Numbered from the stretch's first letter, positions 11,176-24,529 are shown. The stretch: DNA of 64,000 nucleotides from Pelobates cultripes (GCA_933207985.1 OW240916.1:314264210-314328209); one strand, 5' to 3'. Program-made: numbers and translations. The notes: generated by a model from the sequence alone, not told the origin.

Positions 11176-13402
11176 TCTAATCTACTATTAGAAATGTTAA
11201 TCTATTTTGTTCAAGGTGAAATTTGCTAAATTTAAAAGTAATATAATAATGATTGTGTTATATAATACGAGATCAATAATGTGTATATTTTTTTTATAAG
11301 AGTAACATTTTAAACAAGATACATATTTCTGATATGTGTATTGCTGTCATGTTATTATGGGATAGTCTATTTTCTCTTGCTATATGGAGCATAGTATGTG
11401 AGATATGTTTAGATGTGAAGACGTGTAGATATTTGCAAAGCCACTACTAACAGAGAAAGAGTGAATAGGTATACAGGCCAAAACAGCCTACACCTAGAAT
11501 AGGGGATAACCTTATATTGAATGTAATTATATCAAAAATTCAAGATACAAAGAGTGAATATAATTTGCTGGTGTTAGAGCTGAAACATGCTGAAAACAAT
11601 TGATTAGAATATTTGTAATCTTTATTGGTAAACGGGACTATGTAGCAAACACAAACAAATATCACACGCTCAGTGAATCCTAAAAAAAAAAAAAGCTAAT
11701 ATTTACAATTCTGTAAAGTTGGACACACAAACTCTCAAAACCCTCCAACGACCCAATCAGACATTAAAGGTCCTAATGCATATCTCAAGGTGCCTAGAGG
11801 TAGGACATAGAAATTAAATCCCTACATGGTCCCATATACACCCTAAATGTATGTAGACATGTTAGAATGTGCTCCAGGTGTGCATAGGATACAAGGTGAT
11901 ATGATTATTAAAGTTCCTAACCCTATATTATTGTAAATGTGACACTATATCCACCCCTGAATCGTGAGGTCAGCAAGCTCCGATGAGGTATTGCATCCTG
12001 ATAGACACCCCCTGACCTAATTGGCTGCCATACACATGGTTAATTATAGGGTTCCCTATTTAAGTTGCCTATTGATATATTAATCATAATATAGTGAACA
12101 TTTTTAATATTTAAACAGCAATTCAAGATAAACCTCCCATTTCCTTCTCAAATCTTTTCTCAGATCAGAATAAAGGGTTACAAATTGTATTTAATTTTTA
12201 TTTTGTGGTTGAAAGGCAGGATAAATGTTAACATTAAAGGAACACTCCTGGATCCATAATTAGTCACCTCCATTAAATTTCTGTGGTGTGTAGAGTTCAT
12301 ATAGGTCACCCCCTCGGCCATGAAGGGTTTAAAGAGTAGGTTCTGCAATCTTTGAGGATGCCGGAAACTGTTTTAATTGTGGATATTTTTGACCATGTGG
12401 GATGTAGCAGTGGACCTTCATTTTCATCAGTCCTGAGTATTTTCTTAGTTTTTCAATTGATCTGGTCAATTTGATGAGTTGTGCATCTCCCCCCCACTCT
12501 CCCCCCCCCCCCACCCCTTATACAGTATCTTACTTTTCACATCCTTCTTTGAATTCTGTGGATTCCGCTGATTTGTATCTAGTGAACATTATTGGACTGT
12601 GGACAATCTAAATCCAATTTTAACTGTGTCTGTGAAACAAAGAAGAATTGATTATGTTGTCATGTACAGACTTATTCCTAGAATCCATACTTTATATATC
12701 CTTAGTTCTTTATATTTAATATATTCACACACTGTGAAATTTTGAACTATCAAACACAATTCAAAGAAAACAGGGAGCTTGAAACATGAACAAGACAGCT
12801 GTCTTAAATAGATTCTATTATTATTCTTAGATACATCTTGTTTTAATCTATCGAGTCATATTAGAGCGAGAGGCCCTTAGCGATTACAAATGTACAAGTT
12901 AACAATATCCTAAAATGATTACGATACTTGTAGAGATAAATGGAACAAATGGAACAAAAGGCGATACATGCTTCACTGAAGCCAACACATCAATTCTCGA
13001 TTTGGTGGAGTTCTTTCAAAGCGAGCACTTGACGTTTGTGAGCTGATGGACTCTTAGAAATGACCTAAATGAAATATATAGAATTATTCTATACCCAGCT
13101 GCCTTTCTGAATTATGCAAATGGTTTTGGCAGATATTCTGTGTTTTTACTTAATAACACGTAAAAGTCCAAAAATGCCAAATGTCTACATGCCAAAAAAG
13201 TGTGCTGTGTTGTGAAGTGAAAAAGATATTGTACATTTTCATCTAAATCTCTGGAGAAAGTGAAGTGGTATTTTTTTCCATTTAGGATATAACATCCTAA
13301 TAATTACAGTACCCTATTCAGTTCTCCACAATTCACAGCTTAGTGAATACATGTATTCCGTATCATTTTATCTACACAAGACATTGTTAAAGCCAAACAG
13401 AA
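11176..13402. other. Long stretch without a recognised gene
   Basis: Mostly AT-rich. TTAAAGGAACACTCCTGG at 12235 is a single TTAA-MITE-like end with no clear partner. A C-rich run lies at about 12489-12519. Segments around 13000-13140 look complex and non-repetitive, but nothing codes. Confidence 0.5.
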
Positions 13403-13569
13403 GCTTATTCATTAAACAGTGATTTGTTGTGAATTGAAAACTAAACTCAAAATATGTGCTCAAAGATCTGTTACTGTAGCGGAATTGGATATTTTTTTTC
13501 AAAATCAACCATTTTGGTCTATTATTTTTCACTCCGGATTCCAATTCTCCTCGGTATAGTGAATAAACC
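13403..13569. mobile_element. Small foldback MITE, family B
   Basis: The left end reads CTTATTCATTAAACAGTGA followed by TTGTGAATTGAAAAC; the right end reads CCAATTCTCCTCGGTATAGT then GAATAAACC, an imperfect inverse. A second copy with the same left part, GGTTTATTCGCTAAATGCAG, is at 54081-54290. No coding capacity. Confidence 0.65.
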
Positions 13570-14088
13570 GCTAAACGCCCCTGTCCGCAGTCACGACTCA
13601 GGACAAATAGCTCTAAAAGAAGATTAATATATTTTTGAATTAAAAGTGGGACTTTCCTTGATATGTTTAATAAAAATATCTGCGTAATTGTAATCAATAT
13701 GAATAAACACATATAAAAATACATATATAATATAGAGCAATATATATGCATGTATATTACATTATAAAGCACCTAGCACCTTACCTACTGCCACAGGTTC
13801 TGAATTGTTTTAAAACTTGAAAATCAGAAAGGAATCCCTTGAATGCTTAACACTGAAGAAAATAATTGCATCACCTGGCGAGTCAATACAATAGTTTCCG
13901 ACGTCAGTGTAATCACACCTTTTGATGACTGACGTCTCATTTGAAAGCGCAGAAAGCTATTTGTTCGAGTGTTGATAAGCTGACGGCCTCTGGCTGTCAG
14001 TGGGACCCACATTGCATTGTGCATTAAAGGTTAAATCTGTTTGCAGTGTATAGAAGAGAACAGAAGAATGTATATTCGTAACATACAA
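13570..14088. other. No gene recognised
   Basis: AT-rich with no repeat family recognised. Confidence 0.5.
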
Positions 14089-14254
14089 GGTTATTCAGTA
14101 AAGTGAGAATTGAAATTGAATTTAAATCTCAAGGCCAGAGCAGCCAAACTTAAAGCATAGGTGACTTAGAGAATTTTTCCAATTTGACTATTCTGACCTT
14201 AAATTTTAAATTCACTTTGAACTCACTTTCAATTCTCACATTAGTGAATAACCC
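14089..14254. mobile_element. Small foldback MITE, family A (best copy)
   Basis: Termini GGTTATTCAGTAAAGTGAGA and TCTCACATTAGTGAATAACC are imperfect inverses over about 25 bases. The interior holds TTTAAATCTCAAGGCCAGAG, and CTGACCTTAAATTTTAAATT near the right arm. The TTAA in that right-arm segment is the site where two sister copies have taken TTAA-targeting insertions. No gene. Confidence 0.8.
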
Positions 14255-15290
14255 TGATAGTCTCCCTATTTATCCCATTTTATTGATATTGTCGTCTTCT
14301 ATAAATTCAAGCAAATATTGACATAATTCATTAAACTTCAACTGCAAATATTATATGGAGTATGGCATCCTTGGACACTTTTAATTAATAGCTCTTTGTT
14401 ATAAATATATATATATATTTTTTTTGGGTTCTGCAATGCTCGACAATACAAGAAAGGATCTAACTGCACAGTAATCGATACCTAATTATGAAACTGGAAA
14501 CTGTCCATAATGTAAATAATAAAGGGGAAAGCGTTCCGCTATGACTTCAAAATCAAATAGTTACATCAATTCACTCTGTTGCTTTTGAATATATTCGCAC
14601 AATAATTAGAGAAAATGGTTTAGTAGTTCACATCCCTTTGTGTTAAGAAAATCAATATTAAAGAGAAAAAAACATATTGTAGACTTGGTTTGCTTATCTA
14701 ATGTTCTACTTTTCAATTACAAATCGGCGTCAGACGTAGCTCCAAGACCAATTAAAGGCAAAGTCTGGGCGCAGAAATCCAAACGGATTCGACTGTGGGT
14801 AGAGTGGTTTATTGCGTAAAAAGCTGCATTTTATTGATTTAGTACAGAGAATCCTGGACATGATAGATTTTTAATGCATTTTTGTGAAGAATGCATTTGC
14901 ACTCAATGCACTCAATTCTTTTCACATCACATGGAAGATATATATTATTTTTTACTTACAGAGGCTACTTGACTTCAAATAGAAATTGCTTATTTAAAGG
15001 GACACTTCAGGACAGTCCGTTTTTAACACTTCCAATAGCAGCGAAATGACATTACCTTGGTATATCTGGCCTCTTCATTGGCACGCAAAGATTTTAATGA
15101 TTTTATATATATATCTGGATAAGCAAATAACAAACAATACAATAGGTATAACATTTCAAACTTACAAAACCTTAAAAATAACTCTCTCCACCTGCATATC
15201 ATTTGTGAACCTCATAAATTCAGAACTGAAGAATACGTTGTCTTACCACCAACCCAAGAGAAGGTTGACATATGGCAGTGTACAGAATGT

Positions 15291-15299
<9 letters not shown>
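14255..15299. other. No gene recognised
   Basis: Contains a short (TA)n/poly-T run near 14405-14425 and a lone TTAAAGGGACACTTCAGG end at 14993, like a TTAA MITE terminus without its partner. A 113-codon frame at 15046-15387 runs into the CA microsatellite and is not credible as a gene. Confidence 0.5.
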
Positions 15300-15323
<24 letters not shown>

Positions 15324-15342
15324 TACACACACACACACACAC
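15300..15342. repeat. (CA)n microsatellite
   Basis: About 21 CA units with one CATA interruption. Confidence 0.95.
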
Positions 15343-16669
15343 GTTGTGTTGCAAAATACAAAGAAATTGTATGACGGAATAAGTTAGTTTCAATATCAAC
15401 TGTGTAGTAGCTCTTTAGGTCTGCAATTACAGTTTTGTTTGTTTATTTTTACCAGAAATGAATGATTTTGTTCTATTTTTCTCTTGGTTGTTGCAAGGAA
15501 TACATTATTACCCCTATATGCTTTGTGAGAGGGTCTATTTGGATGTCAATAGACACAAATAGACAAGAAAGTTGACATCTATATTGGGTAATGTAAGCAT
15601 ATAGAGAAAGCAGAGGTTCTTAGTATTTTTTTTTATTGAGCATATACAGATGGCTGCAATGTTGGACGTTATACAAGAAAAATGTTGTTAAATAATGTAA
15701 CAATAGATTTAGACCCAGAACCTAACTGCATACTGACACTCAGATACCCAGGGAGATCAATCTAGTAATCAACTTGACTCTTACTATTGTTTTTTTAGTT
15801 TCTGTTTGTTTTTTGTTTAAAATGCAAACCATAATAGGTGCCATGCTGACGAAACCCACAAGGTAGACACTGTACAGTCAATCTCTGCTTTGTGCTTGTT
15901 GGTTATTTTGAATTATAAGCCATGCTATGGTTTAACAAAACTGTGATTAAAACAGTGTCAATTACTAAGGGTACCTGTAGTAACACAGAATGAGGTCTGA
16001 AACATGATGCCTTTTTGTGCTAATTTGCATATCAGGCTGAGAACTATGGGGTAGTAGTTGATACATGATTTGGGGAGTTGATGTGACTAAGGAGGACTCT
16101 CCAAAGTCCTATTTTAGATATGATGATGATGATGCAGTGCAGTATTTTTCTAGTGTAGACTGAGTAATAAAATGCCATCATTTAATTTACGATTCATCTG
16201 AAAGTTTGTTAAGAGATAATAGTCAGGAACATATGATGTGAACCACATGATTTCACAAAGAATGTTATTGTGAGTCATGTCAGCATCAAAAACGTCTTAT
16301 ATAGAATATAACTGCCCTGTCTTTGTCTCAGGTAGCCTGGAGTGTGTTATGTGTGTTATTACTTTGATTTTGGACTTTAGTTTGTACATTGACTATGCTG
16401 ATCACTCACTTCATTACTCTGATTACTTCTCCTCAGATTCTATCTTGTTATAGGAACATTCTGTATCTGTCTTATATGGGAAGTCCAACCACTCTTAAGG
16501 ACCAGTAAATGTAAGTTCCCTTTTATATTTGCTTGTTGGAGGATTTTTACCTTCCTGACACCAACTCTTAAAGTATAAAGGTGTCTCCATATCACGTGCT
16601 ATCAGCACCACAGCACTCACCCAATAAGCTTCAGAGAAAGGATATTGACTGGAAATATTTGCTGCATAG
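15343..16669. other. No gene recognised
   Basis: Mixed composition, no frame or repeat family recognised. A short (GAT)n run lies near 16119-16135. Confidence 0.5.
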
Positions 16670-17916
16670 TGTCCATTCAGGGGCGGACTGACCGGTCGGG
16701 CACTTCGGACATGGTCTGAGGGCCCGTCCGGGAGGGGGGCCCACCGGCAGGGCTGGATTGGGGAAGGCATCTGGGAACTGAGGTGTCCGGCCGCGTTTCA
16801 TGCTGGAGCCGCCGGGCCGGGTGGCAGCCTCGCCGGTCCGGCGGCACTCCTGTCCTCTCACTAACGCTGAGGACGGAAGGAGGAGGAGCATGTCTCTCTG
16901 TCATGCTCCGTTGCAGTTCCAACATCCTGTGCTGGGAATTGTGGGAACCGCAGGGAGCATGACAGAGAGACATGCTCCTCCTCCTTCCGTCCTCAGCATT
17001 AATGAGAGGACAGGAGTGCCTCCGGACCGGCGAGGCTGCCACCCGGCCCCCCTGGTGGATCCAGGGGGCAACGGGGCAATTGCCCCCCCTCCCCTGTCCG
17101 CAGGCACCGTGCGGGCAGCTGGCAGGGGAGGGAGGAAGAGAGGACCCGGGAGCTCAGCCTGCAGCTCCTCTGGGTCCTTCTTGCACGAGCACAGAGCATT
17201 GCCGCGGTTACCATGGCAACGTTACCGCTCTTGCGAGAGTCAACTCTAGCCCTGGAGCAATGGGTTACACAACAGTAATTAAGGTAAGAGGAGCCAACTT
17301 GGCCTAGGTATCAGCGAGCTATGTTGTGTTGCTATATTGTGAATAGGAACCAGAGTGTTGGAGAGACCCCCCTCCAGGCCCCATTAGACTCCATTGTAGT
17401 CTCTAATGGGGCCTGGAGGAGATTCTAACACACTCTCTAAAGGACACTGAGATAGCCTCTGCTAGAATGACCCCCCCCCTCCATGGCCCATTAGCCCTCA
17501 ATTTTAGTCTCTACTGGAGGCGACTGTTTCCAGCAGAGGCTATCTAATGGACGATGAGATGGCCTCTGTTAGAAAGACCCCCTTCCAAGCCTATTAGACT
17601 CCATTGTAGTCTCTAATGGGGCTTGGAGGGGATTCTTTCTAACACACTCTCTAAAGGACACTGAGATAGCCTCTGCTGGAAAGGCCCCCCTCCATGGCCC
17701 ATTAGCCCTCAAATGTAGTCTCTACTGGGGCCTTGAAGGGATTATTGCACTTTTGTTCCTTGTGTCTAAAGATTGTGTAGGGTGTGCATGGAGGCGGTGC
17801 ATGGAGGCGGGACAAGGGTGGTGCTTGCTGCGGAGTATGGGTGGGGCCTGTAAGGGGGCCCTTGATTTATTTTGCCCGGGGGCCCTGAGGGTTCTCAGTC
17901 CGCCCCTGTGTCCATT
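16670..17916. mobile_element. Hairpin-rich hAT-type MITE (1231 bp)
   Basis: The element spans 16678-17908, with termini CAGGGGCGGACTGA and TCAGTCCGCCCCTG exactly inverse over 14 bases. The 8-bp target duplication TGTCCATT flanks it (16670-16677, 17909-17916). Inside, a GC-rich inverted repeat has arms of about 110 bp (16815-16925 and 16940-17048) and a loop of about 15 bases. Beyond it, a region near 17050-17250 is shared with 48750-49020. Then a roughly 215-bp unit is tandemly duplicated (about 17355-17570 and 17570-17750), each copy carrying a hairpin around CTCCATTGTAG (first arms 17371-17388 and 17402-17419, perfect over 18 bp). No transposase. Frames on both strands are mirror images from the inverted repeat. 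Confidence 0.92.
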
Positions 17917-18041
17917 GTTCTAATTGACAACATGAGTTACCATAACATCAAGACAGGATGTCTCCTTATACATCTCCTCTCCAGCTTTAAATTCTGAGTG
18001 CCTGTATTTTATATATTACATAAATAACAGATAAATCTAGA

Positions 18042-18110
18042 GCAGGGGTAGGCAACCTTTTAGTAGTACTTTGCCAATACAAGATCTTGAAGTCCCTTGG
18101 AGTACTGGTC
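18042..18110 (+). mobile_element. hAT (Charlie-like) terminus fragment
   Basis: CAGGGGTAGGCAACCTTTTAG near 18043 is a typical CAGGGGT-GGCAACC hAT terminus. The matching opposite end was not found, so it is a fragment. Confidence 0.5.
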
Positions 18111-18460
18111 CTAATTTTTTTTTGAATTGCAGTACAGGTAAGGACACAAGCAGGAGAATCGTTGAGGGTAAGCCAGAGTCAGAGGATGCCAGAAGTCAGG
18201 ATACACAGTAAGAAAGCCAAGGTCAGGAGCCAGGAGCAAAACAATCTGGATGCAGAAAAACAGGAACCAGACAGCAGAACTAGAGTCAATGAACTGACAC
18301 TGCCCTCAGGGAGAGGCAGTGTCTTATACCTGTCTAATTAGACATCTGCTTCAGGTGGGCTGAGATTGATAGGAGCAGCCACAGGTAATGTCCAGCCCCC
18401 AGTGTTGGAGACAAGGTTAGAATAAACAGAGGCTGAAATGGAGAGTGGCTCTGAGGCAAA
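18111..18460. repeat. Possible LTR-retrotransposon fragment (weak)
   Basis: A purine-rich run with CCAAGGTCAGGAGCCAGGAG-type wording and AGGAACCAGACAGCAGAAC resembles Gypsy LTR or leader sequence read antisense. No termini, target duplication or coding motif supports it, so this is a stylistic call only. Confidence 0.25.
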
Positions 18461-20204
18461 ACAGCAGGACTACGGCACAGAAGAACCACAGTTCAAATCA
18501 CCTGTTGGGCACTGATGTCACGGTGAGAACAGTGACAATATGTTCATGGGAAGTTTGTGATATTTTGTATGAATTCTGGGTATGGGGCATGCTTGTGGAA
18601 TTGTGGGTGGATGATATGTCTCATTGTGTGTTTTATAAGGCTGCTTGTGGGGTTGTGTTCATGTTTGTTTGTGTGTTGGCTGTTTGTATGAAAGAGTTCT
18701 TCTGCAGCTTTGTATGTCCAGTGGAGGCCGAGTTGTCCAAGTACAGGTCAAGGGCATAAATTGTGATAGCTGCTGTGGTCTGTTCTACTCTGGTGCAAAT
18801 TCCCATTCACAAGTGATGGGAATAAGAGAGGGAGGGGGGTACTATACAACTTTATATTCCTGGCCTATAGTTTCCCTTTAAACTGAAAAAGGTTAGCTTA
18901 TACTAGAGCTATATTAGAAACAGTAAAGAATTTATAAGCTGCCTCTTATTACAATCATATATAAGCTTAGCAGTATGTTAATGTACTGTATAAAAATAAA
19001 CACACAAATGATGTTAAATTATTTATTGACCTGGTAAATGTTATGCATTTTTGTGAAATGGAGTTTCTGGCTGAAACACATTTTGGCAAATAGCCATGTG
19101 TAAATCAGCTAAAGGACAGTGTTAGTCTTTAAGGACACCAATTATTCTATACGTTATACTGAAACAATGTACTTTTGGCACCAGCATACAGCCATTGAAC
19201 CGATTCTCTGCTCACATGGGCTTTCGCCATTTCTTCATTTCAGCTCCCCACACAATTGCCCAACCAGTTGGTAATAATTTCTGAGACGTCACGTTGGCAT
19301 GGCTCGTGCTGTTAAATGCTGAGCTAATGCAATTTTCTTGTATCCAAATGAAAATAAAGCCTCTACTTATTCATGAATAAATAATTCTCAGCAAATACAG
19401 TCGCACGTCTGAATTGTATTGCCGAAGCCCAATTTCTACATCATGACAAATCTGCTGCAGCTGTATCAGCGCTAGTCAATTTAACCCTTTCTTAAACGGA
19501 GCCTGTTGGAAATTAAACCTGCTCCTTCCATTGGAAATAAAAAAAAAATGATTTAGGAATGGCAGTCACATTGATACTTCAATCAAAACAGATTTTTATT
19601 TGTTTTTATTCTGCATTCACAATTTGTAATTTATTGAGGGTATTTTAACTATAGTGAAGGCTTCTGTTGAATGTCATGGTATGAAATGATCCATAATAAG
19701 TGATCAGTGTTATTCCTATCCATAATGTTTGGCTGTTCTTTGTATACAAGGCTGATGGGTAACAGTTCCTGGTCTGTATCAGTAGACGGTACATGTGAGT
19801 GAACACTAGTCAGGAGCTGTCCGAGGTACTGAATGTCCCTACTGGCTGACTTAGATCAGACAAATGAACAGGAGGCAATCCCTCTAAAGGTTTTTGTTGT
19901 TGTTTGTTTTTTGCACAGTAGCTATTACAATTTAAAAACGTGGCCTTTGCAATAGTCAAACCAATGCTACAATGCTATCTCATCTTCATGTAGAGGCTTT
20001 TATTGTGCCCACTTAAACTTCCCTATGTCTTATCTACTTCCTTCTCCACAAAGTGAAGACTGTGAAATATATCAATGTATATTGAATCTTAGCATTTCAC
20101 CTTGTGAATGTGATATTTTATGTACATAATACATTTACATAGTAAATTAAAGCTGACTTTTCTTTCTTTTATTTCTGTGTGCAGAGAACTTTAGAGTGTT
20201 TAAA
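18461..20204. other. No gene; possible conserved-looking block near 19370-19540
   Basis: No recognised gene. A MITE-like end, CCTATAGTTTCCCTTTAA, lies at about 18864-18881. The segment at 19370-19540 is complex, non-repetitive sequence quite unlike its surroundings and could be a conserved non-coding element. That is a guess from texture, not evidence. Confidence 0.35.
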
Positions 20205-20735
20205 GTGAAACACAGGCACACGCAAACAGACAGGCATACTCAGGTACACACAGGCACAGACAAAAAAACAGGCAGCCTAGTCAGGTACAACCAGACACAG
20301 ACAGACACACACATACACAGGCAGACACAGGCAGCCTAGTCAAATACACACAGAAACAGACAGACAGACAGATGCAGGCACAGACTGACATCCTAGTCAG
20401 GTACACACAGAAACAGACAGAAACAGGCAGACTCATCAAATACACACAGAAACAGACAGACTCAGGCAGCCTAATCAGGTACACACAGACAGACAGACAC
20501 ACAGACACACACACACAGGCACAGACTGACATCCTAGTCAGACACACACACACACATACATAGACACAGGCACAGACAAACACAGGCAGCCTAGTCAGTT
20601 ACACACAAGCACAGACAGAAACATACAGGCTCATACTGTCAGAGACAGGGACAGACAGACACGGTTAAGTACAGATCGGTACATACAGGCACACACAGAC
20701 AGGTACACAGTTATAGATAGGGGCAGACAAGCATA
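20205..20735. repeat. CA/GACA-rich minisatellite
   Basis: Degenerate units of about 60-70 bp contain AGTCAGGTACACACAGAAAC, CAGACAGAC and AGGCAGCCTA. At least seven variants run from 20210 to about 20730. The cysteine-rich frames on the opposite strand are repeat artefacts. Confidence 0.9.
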
Positions 20736-22157
20736 CACAGGCAAATGTATACATAATAAAAAAGGATGCCCCTGTGCCTTGGAGGTTGGTTGAGGGAAAG
20801 CCAGGAAGTCAGCCACTGTTTCAGCAAGGACTACAACCACAAGCCGTCTGTAGGGAGAGCACTCCTGCAGCGTGACACAGGTTATGTGTTTCGTTGATCT
20901 CCATGTTTGCCTCTGCTGCCACTGCTGTCTGGATGCTCTGCTCAACCTACCCACACTAGTCTCCACAAGAAGGAGCACAGTGATAGAGACACAGGGAATA
21001 TGACACATTATCGAATATTCTCCATGTCTCCATCACTGCTCATAGACAAGACCATGTGTGGACAGGGAGAGTGGAGCAGTTAGGATACAAACAGATTCAG
21101 AGCTAGAGGTACCCAGCTAGAAGGGAGTGAAGCTCAGATGCTGTTTAGTCCAAGGCTTCAATCAGGAAGGACTGGGCACAGCTGATTGGCTAAGATCGTC
21201 AGCTCATGTTCTCAGCCTATAACTAGCTACCCGTTCATAAAACTGAATAAAAAGGTTGAAATTAAATACCAATGTTTTATAGGATACTGAAAAAAGGCTC
21301 ATACAAACATAAGTTTTATCCTATGTGTATTAAACTCTTATTAAACCAAACAGATGCCTACGTCATGTTGCAACATTTAGCTTTTCTTTTCATTGTTAAT
21401 ACATTCTTTGTTCATGTGTAAGTATACTATATATGTATCAAAATGCCCAGACACATAATAACCATTCACTGCCATTTATCGTTCCGAGACTTGTCTCTGC
21501 AGAATAATTCACGTGCCTGTTTTCATGTAATTATTTCCTGATTAAATCTTTTGTATAAAACAGCTCTTCATCTGTCACTATTAAAGGATTCAGATGAAAA
21601 GTTCCTTCCTAGTAGATTGATTTTCTTTTTGATAGGATATGTGAAAAAATCTTTGTGAATGTCAAACTATATCTCCCAAGAATGTGCTGTTTTAACTAAT
21701 AAAACAAAAAACCTGATTACAATACAGTGGCTTTGATCCTTCACATCTCAATGTTTGGGTTGTACCAATGTGCAAGGACCCAGAAATATAACATGCATGA
21801 CATATGCCTAACAACTGCAACATACATTTAACTGTTCTAAGAGGTATATTGTTCTGATGTGCCACGGTTATTACTTTATTTACAGTGGAATAATACTATA
21901 CATTAAATAATTCAAACTATCAATAAAATGAAACAAATTAATTACAACTACTTTCTATTCTATCATTGCTCCTTGTTTAACCGATTACATTATATATAAA
22001 TATCTGCAGGCTTTTTACACAAATTCATTGATCTTGTCAGACAACATCTTGTGAAGTCAGTACTTTTATTATTAATTTCTTATCACTTTTGTACCATTCT
22101 AATCCAATTGTGTTATTCATTTTCCAAGTAAAGATTTATTGTAAAGGGGAACTTTGT
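20736..22157. other. No gene recognised
   Basis: A 125-codon minus-strand frame (20631-21008) runs out of the minisatellite and matches nothing known. The rest is AT-rich. The segment 21470-21600 is complex and non-repetitive. Confidence 0.4.
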
Positions 22158-23212
22158 CCTCTCTTGGTGTCCATATAACTACATTATGCTATTTCTTGGT
22201 GTCTAGACAACTATGGTATGCCATATCTTGGTGTCCAGATAACTACATTATGTCATATCTTGGTGTCAAGATAACTACATTATGCCATATATTCATGTCT
22301 ACATAACTACATTATACCATATCTTGGTGTCTACATAACTACATTATACATTTCTTGGTGTCCAGAAAACCACATCATGCCATATATTGGTGTCTACATA
22401 ACTACAATATGCCATATCGTGGTGTCCAGATAACTATATTATGCCATATCTTTTTTTGTCCAGAAAACCACATTATGCCATATCTCGGTGTCTACATAAC
22501 TATATAATGCAATATCTTGGTGTCTAGATAATTACATTATGCCATATATTGGTGTCTACATAACTACATTATGTCATATCTTGGTGTCAAGATAACTACA
22601 TTATGCCATATATTCATGTCTACATAACTACATTATACCATATCTTGGTGTCTACATAACTACATTATACATTTCTTGGTGTCCAGAAAACCACATCATG
22701 CCATATATTGGTGTCTACATAACTACAATATGCCATATCGTGGTGTCCAGATAACTATATTATGCCATATCTTTTTTTGTCCAGAAAACCACATTATGCC
22801 ATATCTCGGTGTCTACATAACTATATAATGCAATATCTTGGTGTCTAGATAATTACATTATGCCATATATTGGTGTCTACATAACTACATTATGTTGTAT
22901 CGCGGTGTCAAGATAACTACATTATGCCATATCTTGGTGTCCAGATAATTTCTTTATGCCATATATTGGCGTCTACATAACTACATTATACATATCTTGG
23001 TGTCTACATAACTACATTATGCCATATCTTGGTGTCTACATAACTACATTATGCCATATATTGATGTCTAGATAACTACATTATGCCATATATTGGTGTC
23101 TAGATAATTACATTATGCTATATTTTGGTGTCTACATAACTACATTATGCCATATCTTGGTGTCCAGATAATTTCTTTATGCCATATATTTGTGACTAGA
23201 TAACTGCTGTCC
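22158..23212. repeat. 32-bp minisatellite with a duplicated 321-bp higher-order block
   Basis: The monomer is about TTGGTGTCTACATAACTACA then TTATGCCATATC, repeated roughly 33 times over about 1.05 kb. A block of ten monomers, including diagnostic variants (a CTTTTTTTGTCC monomer, an ATTCATGTC monomer and AAAACCACATCATG), occurs twice in direct succession: 22251-22571 and 22572-22892, an exact 321-bp offset. Monomers before and after are more variable. Confidence 0.95.
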
Positions 23213-23279
23213 ATGAAGAATTATATTCACAAAATTATAGAACAATCTTCAATAATCTTCAAAAAAAAAAAAAAACTGC

Positions 23280-24505
23280 ACAAACATTTAAATCATTAAA
23301 CTCCTTATAGACTTCCACTTTTGGGTAGGGTTAATTCTATTGTGAAAGATATTTTGGGCTCTACCAGTAATATGATATTAGAATTTGGATGGAATCCATC
23401 ACAAGAATTTATCACAAGAGAATCCATCATATGAGGTTCAATATTTCTGTTGGAGAACTGGAAAACTTTGAATTAATTTTAGAATTTGGGAGTGAACACT
23501 GCGAGTTGTGCAGAGAATTAGATTTTAGTTAGAGGCCTGATTTCTAAAAGTTATGCCATTCTATGGTCCAAGGATTTGAAAAATAGAGTGCCTTTTCAGT
23601 TTCTATGGGAGGGTAACCTGGGTGAACCCCTCGGGAATTACTTTTGGAAAAAATAATTTGAGAATACTCTTAAATGATCAATCTGCATGAATACAAATGA
23701 GATATATATATATAATAAAATTGATATAGAGGGATTTCTAGTTAGTAATTAGCTAAACTGTCCCAGGTCTTTCTCCTCTTTGTTATATAGGCTGCAGTTG
23801 TATTGGGACATACCTTCACATGTGGTGGATGTGTGCCAAGATTGTGGAATTCTAGGACAAGGTATTTCAACTTTTGAGCTAGATTGTAGGCTTGAATATA
23901 ATCTGAACTCTAAACTGTTAATATTGAATGGTTCCCACTCAGGCTTGAACCTACAAGATCTAGTCTGAGATTGTGCCAGAAGATTTGCACAGCTTCACGT
24001 TTATGTTTGACATGGAGCTGGAAGAGATTGGGGCCAAACTATGACATGGTTATGAAAAAAATAATTACATATATAATATGTAAGAAATTACACCAAGGGT
24101 GTTGGATCGAGTGGCCTCTCATGATAGGATGTGGTCTACTTGGAGGCCAAGTATACTGGACTCCAATACAGTAATTTAAGGTGGGGGGTTATTATGCAAC
24201 CTTTTCCATCTGTCTGATGATAGGCATATTCCTTTATGCATCCCCACACCTTTCCTGCTCACTCACTCCCCCCTTTTTGGGGTGGTTATGACCCATTAAC
24301 CACAGCATATCTTTGATTCAGTTTTTTAACATTTGAATTGGATTTAATTATACTTTTACTGTAGAATGTTTGTTTAAAGTTTAATGTGCTTCATTCTTAC
24401 TCATTTAATGTTTATATGAACATGTGTATATATATTTATGTGACTAGCCATTAAATGTTATATTGAAAGGATATCCTCTTTACGATAAAAATAAAAAAAT
24501 AATAA
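23280..24505 (+). pseudogene. L1-like LINE relic, ORF2 C-terminus and 3' tail
   Basis: Around 23795-23880 one frame reads GTYLHMWWMCAKIVEF, the conserved C-terminal ORF2 signature of L1-like LINEs (a W-C-rich motif before the C-terminus). Weaker similarity continues through about 24150 with several stops and frame changes. The 3' UTR-like part ends in an A-rich tail (about 24485-24510, AAAATAAAAAAATAATAAAA), consistent with target-primed insertion on the plus strand. The upstream part is heavily decayed and its 5' limit is uncertain. Confidence 0.65.
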
Positions 24506-24529
24506 AAATCACCAATATCTTGTCTTTTT

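Noticed and set aside
16495..17307. Near-identical frames on opposite strands, suggesting a duplicated gene
   Set aside because: The similarity is produced by the 110-bp-arm inverted repeat inside the hAT MITE.
20631..21008. Hydrophobic 125-codon minus-strand frame as a membrane protein
   Set aside because: Its C-terminal third is minisatellite translation and the rest has no recognised domain or start context.
22158..23212. CRISPR-like array of 32-bp repeats
   Set aside because: Repeats are directly adjacent without unique spacers, vary along the array, and the surroundings are vertebrate; it is a minisatellite.
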